DNA from: Bacteroidales bacterium UBA4333
GTDB taxonomy: Bacteria > Bacteroidota > Bacteroidia > Bacteroidales > Paludibacteraceae
NCBI GenBank assembly: GCA_002394335.1
Contig: DGTP01000015.1
Span: 124,001-188,000, forward strand
Reading direction: 5' to 3'
Length of the DNA stretch: 64,000 nucleotides
Shown one piece after another: positions 37,282 through 45,970 of this stretch. The translations under genes and the position numbers were made by a program. The stretch's first letter is position 1, and each line of letters opens with the position of its first letter. Under the pieces are notes generated by a model. The model had not been told where the DNA came from and made no database searches. It saw only the letters and a list, made by a program, of their open reading frames with translations.

Positions 37282-38172
37282 TCAGGTTGTCGGGACTACA
37301 TCCGCAAGATGGTATTCCTTGAGTCCGGGGATGGGATCCTGCATGATCTTGCCGATCTGGAATCCGTAATCATCCATCACTTCCTCCAGCACACCGCGGT
37401 AATAACAGGCTATCGATCCGGAAAAAGCCACCGGCATCTGCATTGTCTCGGGGTTCTCCACACCGTCCACCTCATAGTATTGCTGCACATTACGGCGAAC
37501 AAAGTCCTGGAAATGGTCATATACCAATTTATGGATGCGCTCATCCTGAATATGGTCTGCACAGAAACGGCTGAGTTTGGCAAGGAAGCGGTTAGGGAAC
37601 GGTTGGCGATAGACATGCTCGATAACATCCGCCATCGAGGTCTCATATGCCTCGAAGAACTGCTGCTTGAGGTCTTCGCCCAACTGGTTCTTGAGCAAGT
37701 CACCCACCAGACGCTTTCCCAAAACGGCACCGGAGCCTTCGTCACCCAGGATATATCCCAGCGACGGCACGCTCCACCCTATATTCTCTCCGTCATAGAA
37801 GCAACTGCCGCTACCGGTACCCAAGATACACGCCACACCTTTCTGTTTGCCCAACAACCCGCGGGCAGCACCGAGCATGTCACTCGCCACGTGCACCTCG
37901 GAAGCGCGAAAAACAGACTGCAAAGCCTTCTCCACAAAAGGAATCTTCTCCGGCGTACATCCCGCGCCGTAGAAAAAGACATCCGTCAGTTTGCCCGCCC
38001 AAAGGAGGTGACCTATCTGAGGTAAGAGTTGGTTACTGATTGAGTTACGCATAGCGTCACTCGTCTGGAAGAAAGGATTAATGCCGTCAGTAAAGACATC
38101 GGACGACTGCCCGTTGGCTGCCAACAGGCACCAATGTACCTTGGTAGAACCGCTATCTGCAATTAAGACCAT
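37282..38172 (-). CDS. BadF/BadG-family ATPase, N-acetylglucosamine-kinase-like
   Basis: 296 aa of the ASKHA fold: phosphate-1 motif IADSGSTKVHWCLL at the N-terminus, ACILGTGSGSCFYDGENIGW (phosphate-2 and adenosine regions) and LGDEGSGAVLGKRLVGDLL. Bacteroidota members of this branch are usually annotated as sugar or amino-sugar kinases; the substrate cannot be assigned. First gene of the operon, 25 bp before the AraC gene. Confidence 0.82.
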   Translation of the reverse strand: MVLIADSGSTKVHWCLLAANGQSSDVFTDGINPFFQTSDAMRNSISNQLLPQIGHLLWAGKLTDVFFYGAGCTPEKIPFVEKALQSVFRASEVHVASDMLGAARGLLGKQKGVACILGTGSGSCFYDGENIGWSVPSLGYILGDEGSGAVLGKRLVGDLLKNQLGEDLKQQFFEAYETSMADVIEHVYRQPFPNRFLAKLSRFCADHIQDERIHKLVYDHFQDFVRRNVQQYYEVDGVENPETMQMPVAFSGSIACYYRGVLEEVMDDYGFQIGKIMQDPIPGLKEYHLADVVPTT

Positions 38173-38197
38173 AGTTGAGATTCATTCAATTCGAGTG

Positions 38198-38229
38198 CAA
38201 AATTACGAATTATTTTTGATATATGCAAA
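38198..38229 (-). promoter_or_regulatory. Promoter of the kinase-AraC-nuclease-TonB receptor operon
   Basis: Minus strand TTTG at 38226-38229, 20 bp, TAATTTTG at 38198-38205. Confidence 0.72.
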
Positions 38230-38264
38230 TAAAAGTGCGTTTTTCTACAAAAAGAACATTTATA

Positions 38265-38296
38265 TTTGTATATGTCATTTATTTTTACTATCTTTG
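38265..38296 (+). promoter_or_regulatory. Promoter of the GT2-SpoIID-methyltransferase operon
   Basis: TTTG at 38265-38268, 20 bp, TATCTTTG at 38289-38296; 24 nt to the ATG at 38321. Confidence 0.75.
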
Positions 38297-38320
38297 CGCA
38301 AGATACAAAACACAGCTTAT

Positions 38321-39691
38321 ATGACAACAACTTTTGTTCTCCCCGGGCGCGTATGCGCTACCAAGGCAATCCGCGAGATTGCATCCCAATCCCGGACACC
38401 GTACACTCTTATTCTGCTCAAGCCGGACATCGAGTGGGTTTATCTGGGAAAAGAGCGTATGATACAGGTCATGGAAATGACCGGCGCCACAATGGTGTAT
38501 AGCGACAGGTTCCACAAAACAGGTGAAAGTATTACCGAAGCACCGGTGATTGACTACCAGCAGGGAGCGCTTAGAGACGACTTCGATTTCGGGGCTGCGA
38601 TGCTATGGAACACGGAGAAACTCAAAGCCCTGGTGGCAGAGACGGATACAGACTATGCGTTTGCAGGATTGTACGACCTCAGGCTGAGGGCTTCCGAACC
38701 GAAGAGTCAAGCGGGTGGCGAGACTATCGCCCATATTCCGGAGTATCTGTACTATGAGGTAGAGACCGACACCAGAAAGTCCGGCGAGAAGCTGTTTGAC
38801 TACGTTGATCCGAGAAACAGGCAGGTACAGATCGAGATGGAGGCTTGCGTGACAGCCCACCTCAAGCGCATCGGAGCATACCTGCAGCCGGGAGACTACC
38901 TGCCGCTGCCGGAGGCAAAGGAGGACTACCCCGTGACGGCTTCCGTCATTATTCCTTGTAAAAACCGCGCGCGCACGATAGGCGATGCCATCCGTTCAGC
39001 CCTTTCGCAGAAAGTGAGAGCACCGTACACGTTCAACGTGATCGTCGTCGATGACAACTCCACCGACGGCACGGCTGAGATCATCGAGCAACTGAAAGCC
39101 GAGTATCCCTCCTTGGTTTACATCGCCCAGGATAAAACATGGCACGCTATCGGCGGTAACTGGAACGTAGCCGTCCATGACCCTCGTTGTGGCAAATATG
39201 CCATCCAGCTGGACAGCGACGACACCTATTTTGACGAGACAACGGTACAGCGGTTCATCGATACCTTCGAAATGGTAAATGGTACATGTCCCAATGGTAC
39301 ATGCCATTATGGTATGGTGATTGGCACCTACCAGCTGACCAACATGGCGGGCGAAATTCTGCCTCCCGGCGTAATAGATCACCGCGAGTGGACAGATGCT
39401 AACGGACGGAACAACGCATTGCGTATCAACGGTTTGGGTGCCCCAAGAGGATTTTATGTACCCCTTCTGCGTACTATCAACTACCCCACAACCAAGTACG
39501 GAGAGGACTACGCTGTAGGACTGCGTATCAGCCGCAACTGGCCTGTCGGGCGTATCTACGATGTCGTCTATAACTGCCGCCGGTGGGAGGACAACTCCGA
39601 TGCCAACTGCGACATAGTCACCATGAACCGCAACAACCGGTATAAAGACAGACTGAGGACATTCGAACTGGAAGCGAGACTGCGTTCGTAA
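38321..39691 (+). CDS. Family 2 glycosyltransferase with extra N-terminal domain
   Basis: 456 aa from the ATG at 38321, chosen because the promoter ends at 38296 although the frame is open further upstream. The GT-A catalytic domain starts about residue 205 (VTASVIIPCKNRARTIGDAI; VIVVDDNSTDGT; IQLDSDDTYFDE with the DxD). The first about 200 residues look like a second, degenerate GT-A-like unit (TYTLILLKPDI is not exact but LILLKPDIEWVYLG and TGATMVYSDRF fit). MVNGTCPNGTCHYGMV in the catalytic domain derives from the AAATGGTAC repeat words. Next gene overlaps by 1 bp. Confidence 0.85.
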   Translation: MTTTFVLPGRVCATKAIREIASQSRTPYTLILLKPDIEWVYLGKERMIQVMEMTGATMVYSDRFHKTGESITEAPVIDYQQGALRDDFDFGAAMLWNTEKLKALVAETDTDYAFAGLYDLRLRASEPKSQAGGETIAHIPEYLYYEVETDTRKSGEKLFDYVDPRNRQVQIEMEACVTAHLKRIGAYLQPGDYLPLPEAKEDYPVTASVIIPCKNRARTIGDAIRSALSQKVRAPYTFNVIVVDDNSTDGTAEIIEQLKAEYPSLVYIAQDKTWHAIGGNWNVAVHDPRCGKYAIQLDSDDTYFDETTVQRFIDTFEMVNGTCPNGTCHYGMVIGTYQLTNMAGEILPPGVIDHREWTDANGRNNALRINGLGAPRGFYVPLLRTINYPTTKYGEDYAVGLRISRNWPVGRIYDVVYNCRRWEDNSDANCDIVTMNRNNRYKDRLRTFELEARLRS

Positions 39692-40725
39692 TGCTCATCC
39701 GCGTTGGGATATTAACGGCTCCCGAAATCGAGTGGGAACAACGGGACAAGACGTTTGTAATCAAAAACGTCCGTATCGGCATCGGTTTTCACTGGGACAG
39801 GCACGAGGACCAGGAGTTTGCCGGTTCGCTGGAGATCCTGACGAACAAGGACGGCACCAAAACAGCGGTCAACACGATCGACCTGGAGGAGTACCTCTGC
39901 TCTGTCATCTCCTCCGAGATGAGTGCCGAAAGTCCTATGGAGTTGCTCAAAGCACATGCAGTCATCAGCCGCAGCTGGGCAATGCGGGCGATAGCAAATC
40001 CCTCTCATGAAGGCTACCACGTATGCGCGGATGACCATTGCCAGCGGTACGAAGGTCTCCGGCGGATGAATGACCGCGCCATCGAAGCCGTCAGAACCAC
40101 CAAAGGGCTTGTTCTTACATATGAACAAATGGCAAACGGGCAAACGGTAAATGAGATCTGCGATTGCAGATACCATAAGTGCTGTGGCGGAAAGACAGAG
40201 GTCTGGAAGACCTGCTGGGAAGACATTGAGGTGCCGTACATCCGCCCGGTAGAATGTCCGTACTGCGGGCGGGTAAGCGGACGAACACTGCGTCTGGCGC
40301 TGAATGACTACGACCGAGAAACCAGAGATTTTCACACCTGGCAAGTGACTTATACCGCAAACGAATTAAGCGAAGTCATCCGCTCCAAGACCGGCATGGA
40401 TTTCGGTGAGATACAAGATCTTGTTCCCCTCAAACGCGGCGCTTCCGGACGGATCTACGAGCTCCGGATTGTTGGATCCAAGCACACCGGAATCATCAGC
40501 AAGGAACTCAACATCCGATACGCATTGAGCCGGAAATGTCTCTACAGCTCATGGTTCGAGGTAGAGAAAAGACCTTCGTCCTTCGTACTTAAAGGACACG
40601 GATGGGGACACGGCGCAGGACTATGCCAGATAGGTGCGGCACAAATGGCGGAAGAGGGTAAAAACTACGAAGAAATACTTCAATTCTATTATGCGGATAC
40701 AAGACTTAGCATTGCAACGCGCTAG
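39691..40725 (+). CDS. SpoIID/LytB-domain protein
   Basis: 344 aa. SpoIID domain with IDLEEYLCSVISSEMSAESP and LLKAHAVISRSWAMRAI, and C-terminal GHGWGHGAGLCQIGAAQMAE, the most conserved family motif. Related proteins are lytic transglycosylases or amidase enhancers acting on peptidoglycan in sporulators; here the organism is a non-sporulating Bacteroidales and no signal peptide is seen. Two repeat-derived segments (EQMANGQTVNE; RPSSFVLKG just before the GHGWGHG motif) are present. The 3' end overlaps the methyltransferase by 35 bp. Confidence 0.87.
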   Translation: MLIRVGILTAPEIEWEQRDKTFVIKNVRIGIGFHWDRHEDQEFAGSLEILTNKDGTKTAVNTIDLEEYLCSVISSEMSAESPMELLKAHAVISRSWAMRAIANPSHEGYHVCADDHCQRYEGLRRMNDRAIEAVRTTKGLVLTYEQMANGQTVNEICDCRYHKCCGGKTEVWKTCWEDIEVPYIRPVECPYCGRVSGRTLRLALNDYDRETRDFHTWQVTYTANELSEVIRSKTGMDFGEIQDLVPLKRGASGRIYELRIVGSKHTGIISKELNIRYALSRKCLYSSWFEVEKRPSSFVLKGHGWGHGAGLCQIGAAQMAEEGKNYEEILQFYYADTRLSIATR

Positions 40726-41905
40726 ATACAAACACCTCTCAGACGAAGAGTGGCGATGGTTCCTGCAGCAAGAAGAAGGGCGTATCCGCACAGCGGACAA
40801 ACTGCCCGCATTCGCCGGCATCGAAGACTGGTGGTATCCAGTCAGGCTTTCGTGCGAGCAATGCAGCAGCGAACTGACAGCACGATACAAGGCGTCAATC
40901 CTACCGTCCGATACAAAGGATGGCGTCTGTACCATGGCTGACCTGACCGGCGGTTACGGCATAGACACGTATTTTCTCAGCGGGCACTTCGAGCATACCG
41001 ACTACGTAGAGCAGAATGCCGAACTATGCCGTATTGCCGCGCATAATTTTGCAGTCAGCCAGAAGTCCTCTGTCTCTGTCCATAACAGCACCGCGGAAGA
41101 GTTTCTGGCATCTGCCGGAAGATATTCCCTTCTGTTTCTCGATCCTGCACGGCGCGACAGCCGGGGCGGCAAAGTGTTTAATCTTGCCGATTGTACACCC
41201 AATGCCGCAGAACTGCTCCCTACCCTGACTGACCACCTCTCAGAAACGGGGCGGATACTGCTCAAACTCTCTCCGATGCTGGATATCACCCGTGCCCTCA
41301 AGGAGCTTACTCCTGCCCAAAACATCTTGGAATGGGATGTACATGTCGTAGCGGTCAGAAACGAAGTGAAGGAAGTGTTATTGCTGAGCCGTCCCATTCC
41401 ACAAAGCGGTCATTCCTCCACTATCACGGCCATCGATCCGGCAGAGCCCGAAAAGGCTTTTGTCTTCACCCGTAAAGAAGAAGCCGAGAGCGGAAGCGGT
41501 CTCACGGCAATGACCGCGAACGAGCTGGCAGCCATGCTCTCGGACAGCGGGACAATCTACCTGTACGAACCCGGAGCTGCCATCCTCAAAGCCGGTGCCT
41601 ACAAGACTGTGGCAGCGCGGTTCGGAATAGAGAAAGCCGCAGCGAACACCCACCTCTATTTGTCGCAAGAACATATTCCTCATTTTCCGGGACGGGTATG
41701 GCGTATCGTACAAGTCATCAAAGACCGGCGCGATTTGCCGCCGGAATGGCGGCAGGCGAATGTCATAGCCCGCAACCATCCCCTCAAAGCCGAACAACTG
41801 AAAAAACACCTCCGCCTGACAGACGGAGGTGAGAAATACATCATTGGCTTCCGGTTGGGCGATAAGCCTGTCATTGTCCTTGCAGAGCGGATAACAGCCG
41901 GTTAG
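40691..41905 (+). CDS. Class I SAM-dependent methyltransferase with THUMP-like C-domain
   Basis: 404 aa from the ATG at 40691, inside the end of the SpoIID gene. Helical N-domain, then Rossmann fold: MADLTGGYGIDTYFLS (SAM-binding motif I), DYVEQNAELCRIA (motif II) and LLFLDPARRD (motif IV, DPAR). The C-terminal third resembles the THUMP-like domain found in Bacteroidota methyltransferases (NVIARNHPLKAEQLKKHLRL). Probably modifies RNA; target unknown. Its stop overlaps the convergent clpB stop by 4 bp. Confidence 0.85.
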   Translation: MRIQDLALQRARYKHLSDEEWRWFLQQEEGRIRTADKLPAFAGIEDWWYPVRLSCEQCSSELTARYKASILPSDTKDGVCTMADLTGGYGIDTYFLSGHFEHTDYVEQNAELCRIAAHNFAVSQKSSVSVHNSTAEEFLASAGRYSLLFLDPARRDSRGGKVFNLADCTPNAAELLPTLTDHLSETGRILLKLSPMLDITRALKELTPAQNILEWDVHVVAVRNEVKEVLLLSRPIPQSGHSSTITAIDPAEPEKAFVFTRKEEAESGSGLTAMTANELAAMLSDSGTIYLYEPGAAILKAGAYKTVAARFGIEKAAANTHLYLSQEHIPHFPGRVWRIVQVIKDRRDLPPEWRQANVIARNHPLKAEQLKKHLRLTDGGEKYIIGFRLGDKPVIVLAERITAG

Positions 41906-44013
41906 TTCCTGAACGACAACTCTCCACCCTTCAACTCTACCACCACCGGTTTGGATTGATCCACTTTGCCGGCGATGATGGATTTCGACAATTCGTTGAG
42001 TACCAGTCTCTGCAGAGCCCTCTTCACCGGACGGGCGCCAAACTGCGGATCGTAGCCTTCATGTGCGATATAGTCGATGGCATCATCGGTGACACGGAGG
42101 TCGATACCGTTATTCATCAGCATCTTGTGCACACCGGCTATCTGCAATCCTACGATAGCGCGGATTTCTTTCTCGCTGAGCGGCTCAAAGATGATGGTTT
42201 CATCTATCCGGTTGAGGAATTCCGGGCGGATAGTCTGGTGCAACAGTCCCAAGACCTGCTCCCTTGTCACTTCCCGCGATACGCCCTTCTCCTCGTTTTC
42301 ACGGATGAGTGAAGACCCCAGATTGGAGGTGAGAATAATCAGGGTGTTCTTGAAGTTCACAGTACGGCCTTTGTTGTCCGTCAACCGGCCGTCGTCAAGC
42401 ACCTGCAGCAGTACATTAAACACATCCGGATGGGCTTTCTCGATCTCGTCAAAGAGCACTACCGAATAAGGTTTACGGCGGATGGCTTCGGTCAGTTGGC
42501 CTCCCTCGTCATATCCTACATATCCCGGAGGAGCTCCTATCAGACGCGTAGCCGAGAATTTCTCCTGGTACTCACTCATGTCAATACGCGTCATCATGTT
42601 CTCGTCGTCAAAGAGATAGTCCGCCAGAGCCTTCGCCAGTTCGGTCTTTCCGACACCGGTGGTGCCGAGGAAGATGAAGGAACCTATCGGGCGCTTCGGA
42701 TCTTGCAATCCGGCACGGCTGCGACGGATAGCGTCGCTTACGGCTTTGATGGCTTCGTCCTGCCCTATCACGCGTTTATGCAGTTCCTCCTCCAAGTGGA
42801 TCAGCTTATCGCGCTCCGATTGCACCATTTTGGCTACCGGTATGCCTGTCCAGCGGGCAACGATCTCCGCGATATCATCCTCATCAACCTCCTCTTTGAT
42901 CAACGAATCCGACTGCATTTGGTGGAGTGCTTCTTGAGCCGCTTTGATATTCGCCTCAGCCTGCTGAATCCTGCTATAGCGGATCTCAGCCACCTTGCCG
43001 TAGTCGCCTTCGCGCTCTGCTACCTCCGCTTCATGCTTGAGTTGTTCGATACGGGCTTTCTCATTCTGGATGGTAGCCACATAGCCTTTCTCCTTATTCC
43101 ACTGGGCATTGAGTTCTTCGGACTTGGCTTTCAGTTCCTTGAGTTGCGACTCGATAGTCTGCACTTTTTCGCTCTGGTCTTTGTCTCTTTTGACAGCCTC
43201 ACGCTCAATCTCCAACTGCTTGATCTGGCGATCCAACTGATCCAGCTCTTCCGGTTTGGAATCGACCTCCAGACGCAGTTTGGCAGCTGCTTCATCAATG
43301 AGGTCTATAGCCTTATCGGGCAAGAACCGATCCGTAATATACCGGTTGGAGAGAGTGACTGCCGCAATAAGAGCATCGTCGTTGATACGTACCTTATGGT
43401 GCGTTTCATAGCGTTCCTTGAGTCCCCGCAGGATAGAAATGGTAGCCGCTTCGTCCGGCTCATCTACCATCACTATCTGGAAACGTCTTTCCAGTGCCTT
43501 ATCGGACTCAAAATACTTCTGATACTCATCCAATGTAGTGGCACCGATGGCACGGAGTTCGCCTCGTGCCAAAGCCGGCTTGAGGATATTGGCCGCATCC
43601 ATCGCACCCGAAGTCTTACCGGCTCCCACAAGCGTATGGATTTCGTCGATGAAGAGGATAATCTCGCCTGCCGACTCTACCACCTCATTGATCACGCCTT
43701 TCAGCCGTTCCTCAAACTCTCCCTGATATTTGGCTCCGGCAATCAGCGCTCCCATATCCAGAGAGTAGATCTTCTTCTGCTTCAGGTTCTCCGGAACATC
43801 GCCCCGGACTATTCGGTGCGCCAGTCCTTCGGCTATAGCGGTTTTACCCACACCCGGTTCTCCTATCAGGATAGGATTGTTCTTTGTCCGACGGCTCAGT
43901 ATCTGTAATACACGACGGATCTCGTCGTCTCGCCCGATCACAGGATCCAGTTTACCCTGAGAGGCGCGCTCGCACAGATTGATTGCGAATTTAGATAAGT
44001 TTTCTGTCTTCAT
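41902..44013 (-). CDS. clpB: ClpB-type disaggregase lacking the N-terminal domain
   Basis: 703 aa against about 860 usually. The protein starts where E. coli ClpB residue about 155 would be (LSKFAINLCERASQGKLDPV), so the substrate-binding N-domain is missing. The rest is complete: Walker A GEPGVGKT at residues 51-58, the coiled-coil middle domain (about 250-370), second ATPase Walker A GTTGVGKT (about 447), pore loop GAKYQGEFEERL and C-domain. Only 82 bp separate its start from the next gene, so the N-domain is not encoded upstream. Unfolds aggregates with DnaK/J. It is preceded by a sigma-54-like site. Confidence 0.93.
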   Translation of the reverse strand: MKTENLSKFAINLCERASQGKLDPVIGRDDEIRRVLQILSRRTKNNPILIGEPGVGKTAIAEGLAHRIVRGDVPENLKQKKIYSLDMGALIAGAKYQGEFEERLKGVINEVVESAGEIILFIDEIHTLVGAGKTSGAMDAANILKPALARGELRAIGATTLDEYQKYFESDKALERRFQIVMVDEPDEAATISILRGLKERYETHHKVRINDDALIAAVTLSNRYITDRFLPDKAIDLIDEAAAKLRLEVDSKPEELDQLDRQIKQLEIEREAVKRDKDQSEKVQTIESQLKELKAKSEELNAQWNKEKGYVATIQNEKARIEQLKHEAEVAEREGDYGKVAEIRYSRIQQAEANIKAAQEALHQMQSDSLIKEEVDEDDIAEIVARWTGIPVAKMVQSERDKLIHLEEELHKRVIGQDEAIKAVSDAIRRSRAGLQDPKRPIGSFIFLGTTGVGKTELAKALADYLFDDENMMTRIDMSEYQEKFSATRLIGAPPGYVGYDEGGQLTEAIRRKPYSVVLFDEIEKAHPDVFNVLLQVLDDGRLTDNKGRTVNFKNTLIILTSNLGSSLIRENEEKGVSREVTREQVLGLLHQTIRPEFLNRIDETIIFEPLSEKEIRAIVGLQIAGVHKMLMNNGIDLRVTDDAIDYIAHEGYDPQFGARPVKRALQRLVLNELSKSIIAGKVDQSKPVVVELKGGELSFRN

Positions 44014-44046
44014 AGTGGTTAGTATTTTTATTGTTTGCCCCTATTA

Positions 44047-44064
44047 TTGCAAACTCTGTACCAA
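44047..44064 (-). promoter_or_regulatory. Candidate sigma-54 promoter of clpB
   Basis: Minus strand TTGGTACAGAGTTTGCAA: GG and GC exactly 10 bp apart, close to TGGCAC-N5-TTGCA. Start predicted near 44037, giving a 24-nt leader. TGCCATTTTGTCA (44077-44089) just upstream could be an activator site. No TAnnTTTG element is present. Confidence 0.5.
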
Positions 44065-44095
44065 CCGCCGGAAGACTGACAAAATGGCAGTCACC

Positions 44096-45073
44096 TTAAT
44101 TCTTGAGAATAATCCAGATGATGATCGGAGCGCCGAACAGAGCACTTATAGTAGAGACCGGCAAAGGATAGGTAAAGAGCGAAGACACTATATCGCATAC
44201 CAATAGCAGCATGGCTCCTATCAGCGCACAAGCGGGCATTGTCAGCCGGTGATTGCTGGATCCGAGAAGTCCGCGGGCTATATGAGGAACCGCCACACCC
44301 ACAAAAGCTATCAGTCCGCAGAAAGCGGTGGTGACACCGGCAAGCAATCCTGTTGCCGCCACGATGCCCATGCGCGTATGGGATATATTGATCCCGAGCC
44401 CGCGCGCGTAGTCTTCTCCCATCATCAGCCCGTTGAGAGGCTTGATCAGCAATACCGATATTATCAACCCCGACAACACCACAACGAGCATCATCGGCAA
44501 ATCCGTCCAGCCGACACTGTCCAGAGAGCCGAGTGTCCAGATAATAAAGAGCTTCAGGGCATCCGGATTGGCGAAATTCTGCATCAGACTCACCAGTGCT
44601 CCGGCGATAGAACCGAACATCATACCGATAATCAGCAAAGACACATTGGACCGGACATGCCGGCTCACTGCCAATACCATCACCAGCACAGCGGTCGAAC
44701 CCGCTATCGCGGCAAACACAGTGCCGAAATGATATAACGGAAACCATGTGATGAGTGTACTGCACATCGTCACAAACGCAACACCCAAACTGGCTCCCGA
44801 ACTGACACCCAAAGTATATGCCCCTGCCAACGGGTTGCGGAACATGGTCTGCATCATCAATCCCGAAATAGACAACGCCGCCCCTGAGAGAATGGCCACT
44901 ATGGCTTTCGGCAACCTCAGATTCCATAATATATTATACGCCATCGTGTCAGCGGAGCGGCTGTCAAAAAGAGAAAACGCATTCAGCCATATAGAGCCTG
45001 AACACAAGTCCATTACGAACAAAAATACGGTCAAAATGGACAAAACACAAAAAAACAATGCCCTGTTTTTCAT
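44096..45073 (-). CDS. FecCD/BtuC-family ABC transporter permease (iron-siderophore or cobalamin type)
   Basis: 325 aa from the ATG at 45073; the upstream ATG at 45085 lies inside the -7 element. About ten membrane segments and the family motifs NLRLPKAIVAILSGAALSIS, MMQTMFRNPLAGAYTLGVSS, and CGLIAFVGVAVPHIARGLLG. Imports chelated iron, haem or B12 with a periplasmic binding protein and ATPase, neither of which is beside it. The predicted start site is only a few nt before the ATG, making the mRNA nearly leaderless. Confidence 0.9.
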   Translation of the reverse strand: MKNRALFFCVLSILTVFLFVMDLCSGSIWLNAFSLFDSRSADTMAYNILWNLRLPKAIVAILSGAALSISGLMMQTMFRNPLAGAYTLGVSSGASLGVAFVTMCSTLITWFPLYHFGTVFAAIAGSTAVLVMVLAVSRHVRSNVSLLIIGMMFGSIAGALVSLMQNFANPDALKLFIIWTLGSLDSVGWTDLPMMLVVVLSGLIISVLLIKPLNGLMMGEDYARGLGINISHTRMGIVAATGLLAGVTTAFCGLIAFVGVAVPHIARGLLGSSNHRLTMPACALIGAMLLLVCDIVSSLFTYPLPVSTISALFGAPIIIWIILKN

Positions 45074-45082
45074 AATTCGCCA

Positions 45083-45114
45083 CAAAGGTAAGCTTTTTTT
45101 TGGAAATATGCAAA
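45083..45114 (-). promoter_or_regulatory. Promoter of the FecCD permease gene
   Basis: Minus strand TTTG at 45111-45114, 20 bp, TACCTTTG at 45083-45090. Overlaps the panB promoter by 16 bp. Confidence 0.75.
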
Positions 45115-45130
45115 AAAATGTGTAAATTTG
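45099..45130 (+). promoter_or_regulatory. Promoter of panB
   Basis: TTTG at 45099-45102, 20 bp, TAAATTTG at 45123-45130, 24 nt before the ATG. Confidence 0.73.
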
Positions 45131-45153
45131 CAGCCGATTTTATCAATATACTT

Positions 45154-45969
45154 ATGTCTGTACATGTTCAAAATACACGAATGACGACAGCCAAACTGCG
45201 TCAAATGAAACAAAACGGCGAGAAAATCGCCATGTTGACAAGTTATGATTACACCTTGGCGAGGCTTGTGGACGAAGCCGGGATAGATATGCTCCTGGTA
45301 GGGGATAGCGGCAGCAATGTTGTCTGCGGAACACAATACACCCTCCCCATCACTGTGGACGAGATGATTTTTCTCACCAAAGGGGTTGTGCGAGCTGCCC
45401 AACACGCCTTGGTAGTCTGCGATATGCCGTTCGGCAGCTATCAGATCAGCGAAGAAGATGCTCTCCGCAATGCCGTCAAGATGATGAAAGAGTCCGGTTG
45501 CGATGCCCTGAAACTGGAGGGCGGCGAAGAGATACTGCCCGTCATCAAGCATATGATCCAAGCCGGTATTCCTGTTATGGGACACTTGGGACTTACGCCC
45601 CAGTCGGTGAACCAGTTCGGCGGTTATGGCCTGAGAGCCAAAGAGCAGGCAGAGGCGGAGAAACTGCTGCACGATGCCAAACTGCTTGACCAGGCAGGAT
45701 GTTTTTCCATCGTACTGGAGAAGATTCCGGCAGCACTGGCACAAGAGGTGACAAAGGCGGTGAGCTGTCCTGTCATCGGTATCGGCGCCGGTAACGGATG
45801 CGACGGACAAGTGCTCGTTCTGCATGATATGCTCGGGCTGAACCAAGGCTTCAAACCCAAATTCCTCCGCCATTTTGCCCAACTGGGCGAGACAGTCAAA
45901 AATGCCGTTGGCGAATATATCACGGCGGTTAAAGATAGTACTTTTCCTAACTCTGAAGAATCTTACTGA
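45154..45969 (+). CDS. panB: 3-methyl-2-oxobutanoate hydroxymethyltransferase
   Basis: 271 aa from the ATG at 45154, set by the promoter. (Beta/alpha)8 enzyme with MLTSYDYTLARLVDEAGIDM, LLVGDSGSNVVCG (metal-binding Asp), DMPFGSYQIS, ALKLEGGEE, GHLGLTPQSVNQFGGYG and IGIGAGNGCDGQVLVLHDML. Makes ketopantoate, first committed step to pantothenate and CoA. The LRR gene starts 2 bp after its stop. Confidence 0.97.
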   Translation: MSVHVQNTRMTTAKLRQMKQNGEKIAMLTSYDYTLARLVDEAGIDMLLVGDSGSNVVCGTQYTLPITVDEMIFLTKGVVRAAQHALVVCDMPFGSYQISEEDALRNAVKMMKESGCDALKLEGGEEILPVIKHMIQAGIPVMGHLGLTPQSVNQFGGYGLRAKEQAEAEKLLHDAKLLDQAGCFSIVLEKIPAALAQEVTKAVSCPVIGIGAGNGCDGQVLVLHDMLGLNQGFKPKFLRHFAQLGETVKNAVGEYITAVKDSTFPNSEESY

Positions 45970-45970
45970 T

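Noticed and set aside
38081..38320. N-terminal extension of the glycosyltransferase frame
   Set aside because: It crosses the promoter at 38265-38296 and contains no conserved sequence.
42430..43908. 492-codon frame antisense to clpB
   Set aside because: Shadow of the conserved ClpB coding sequence.
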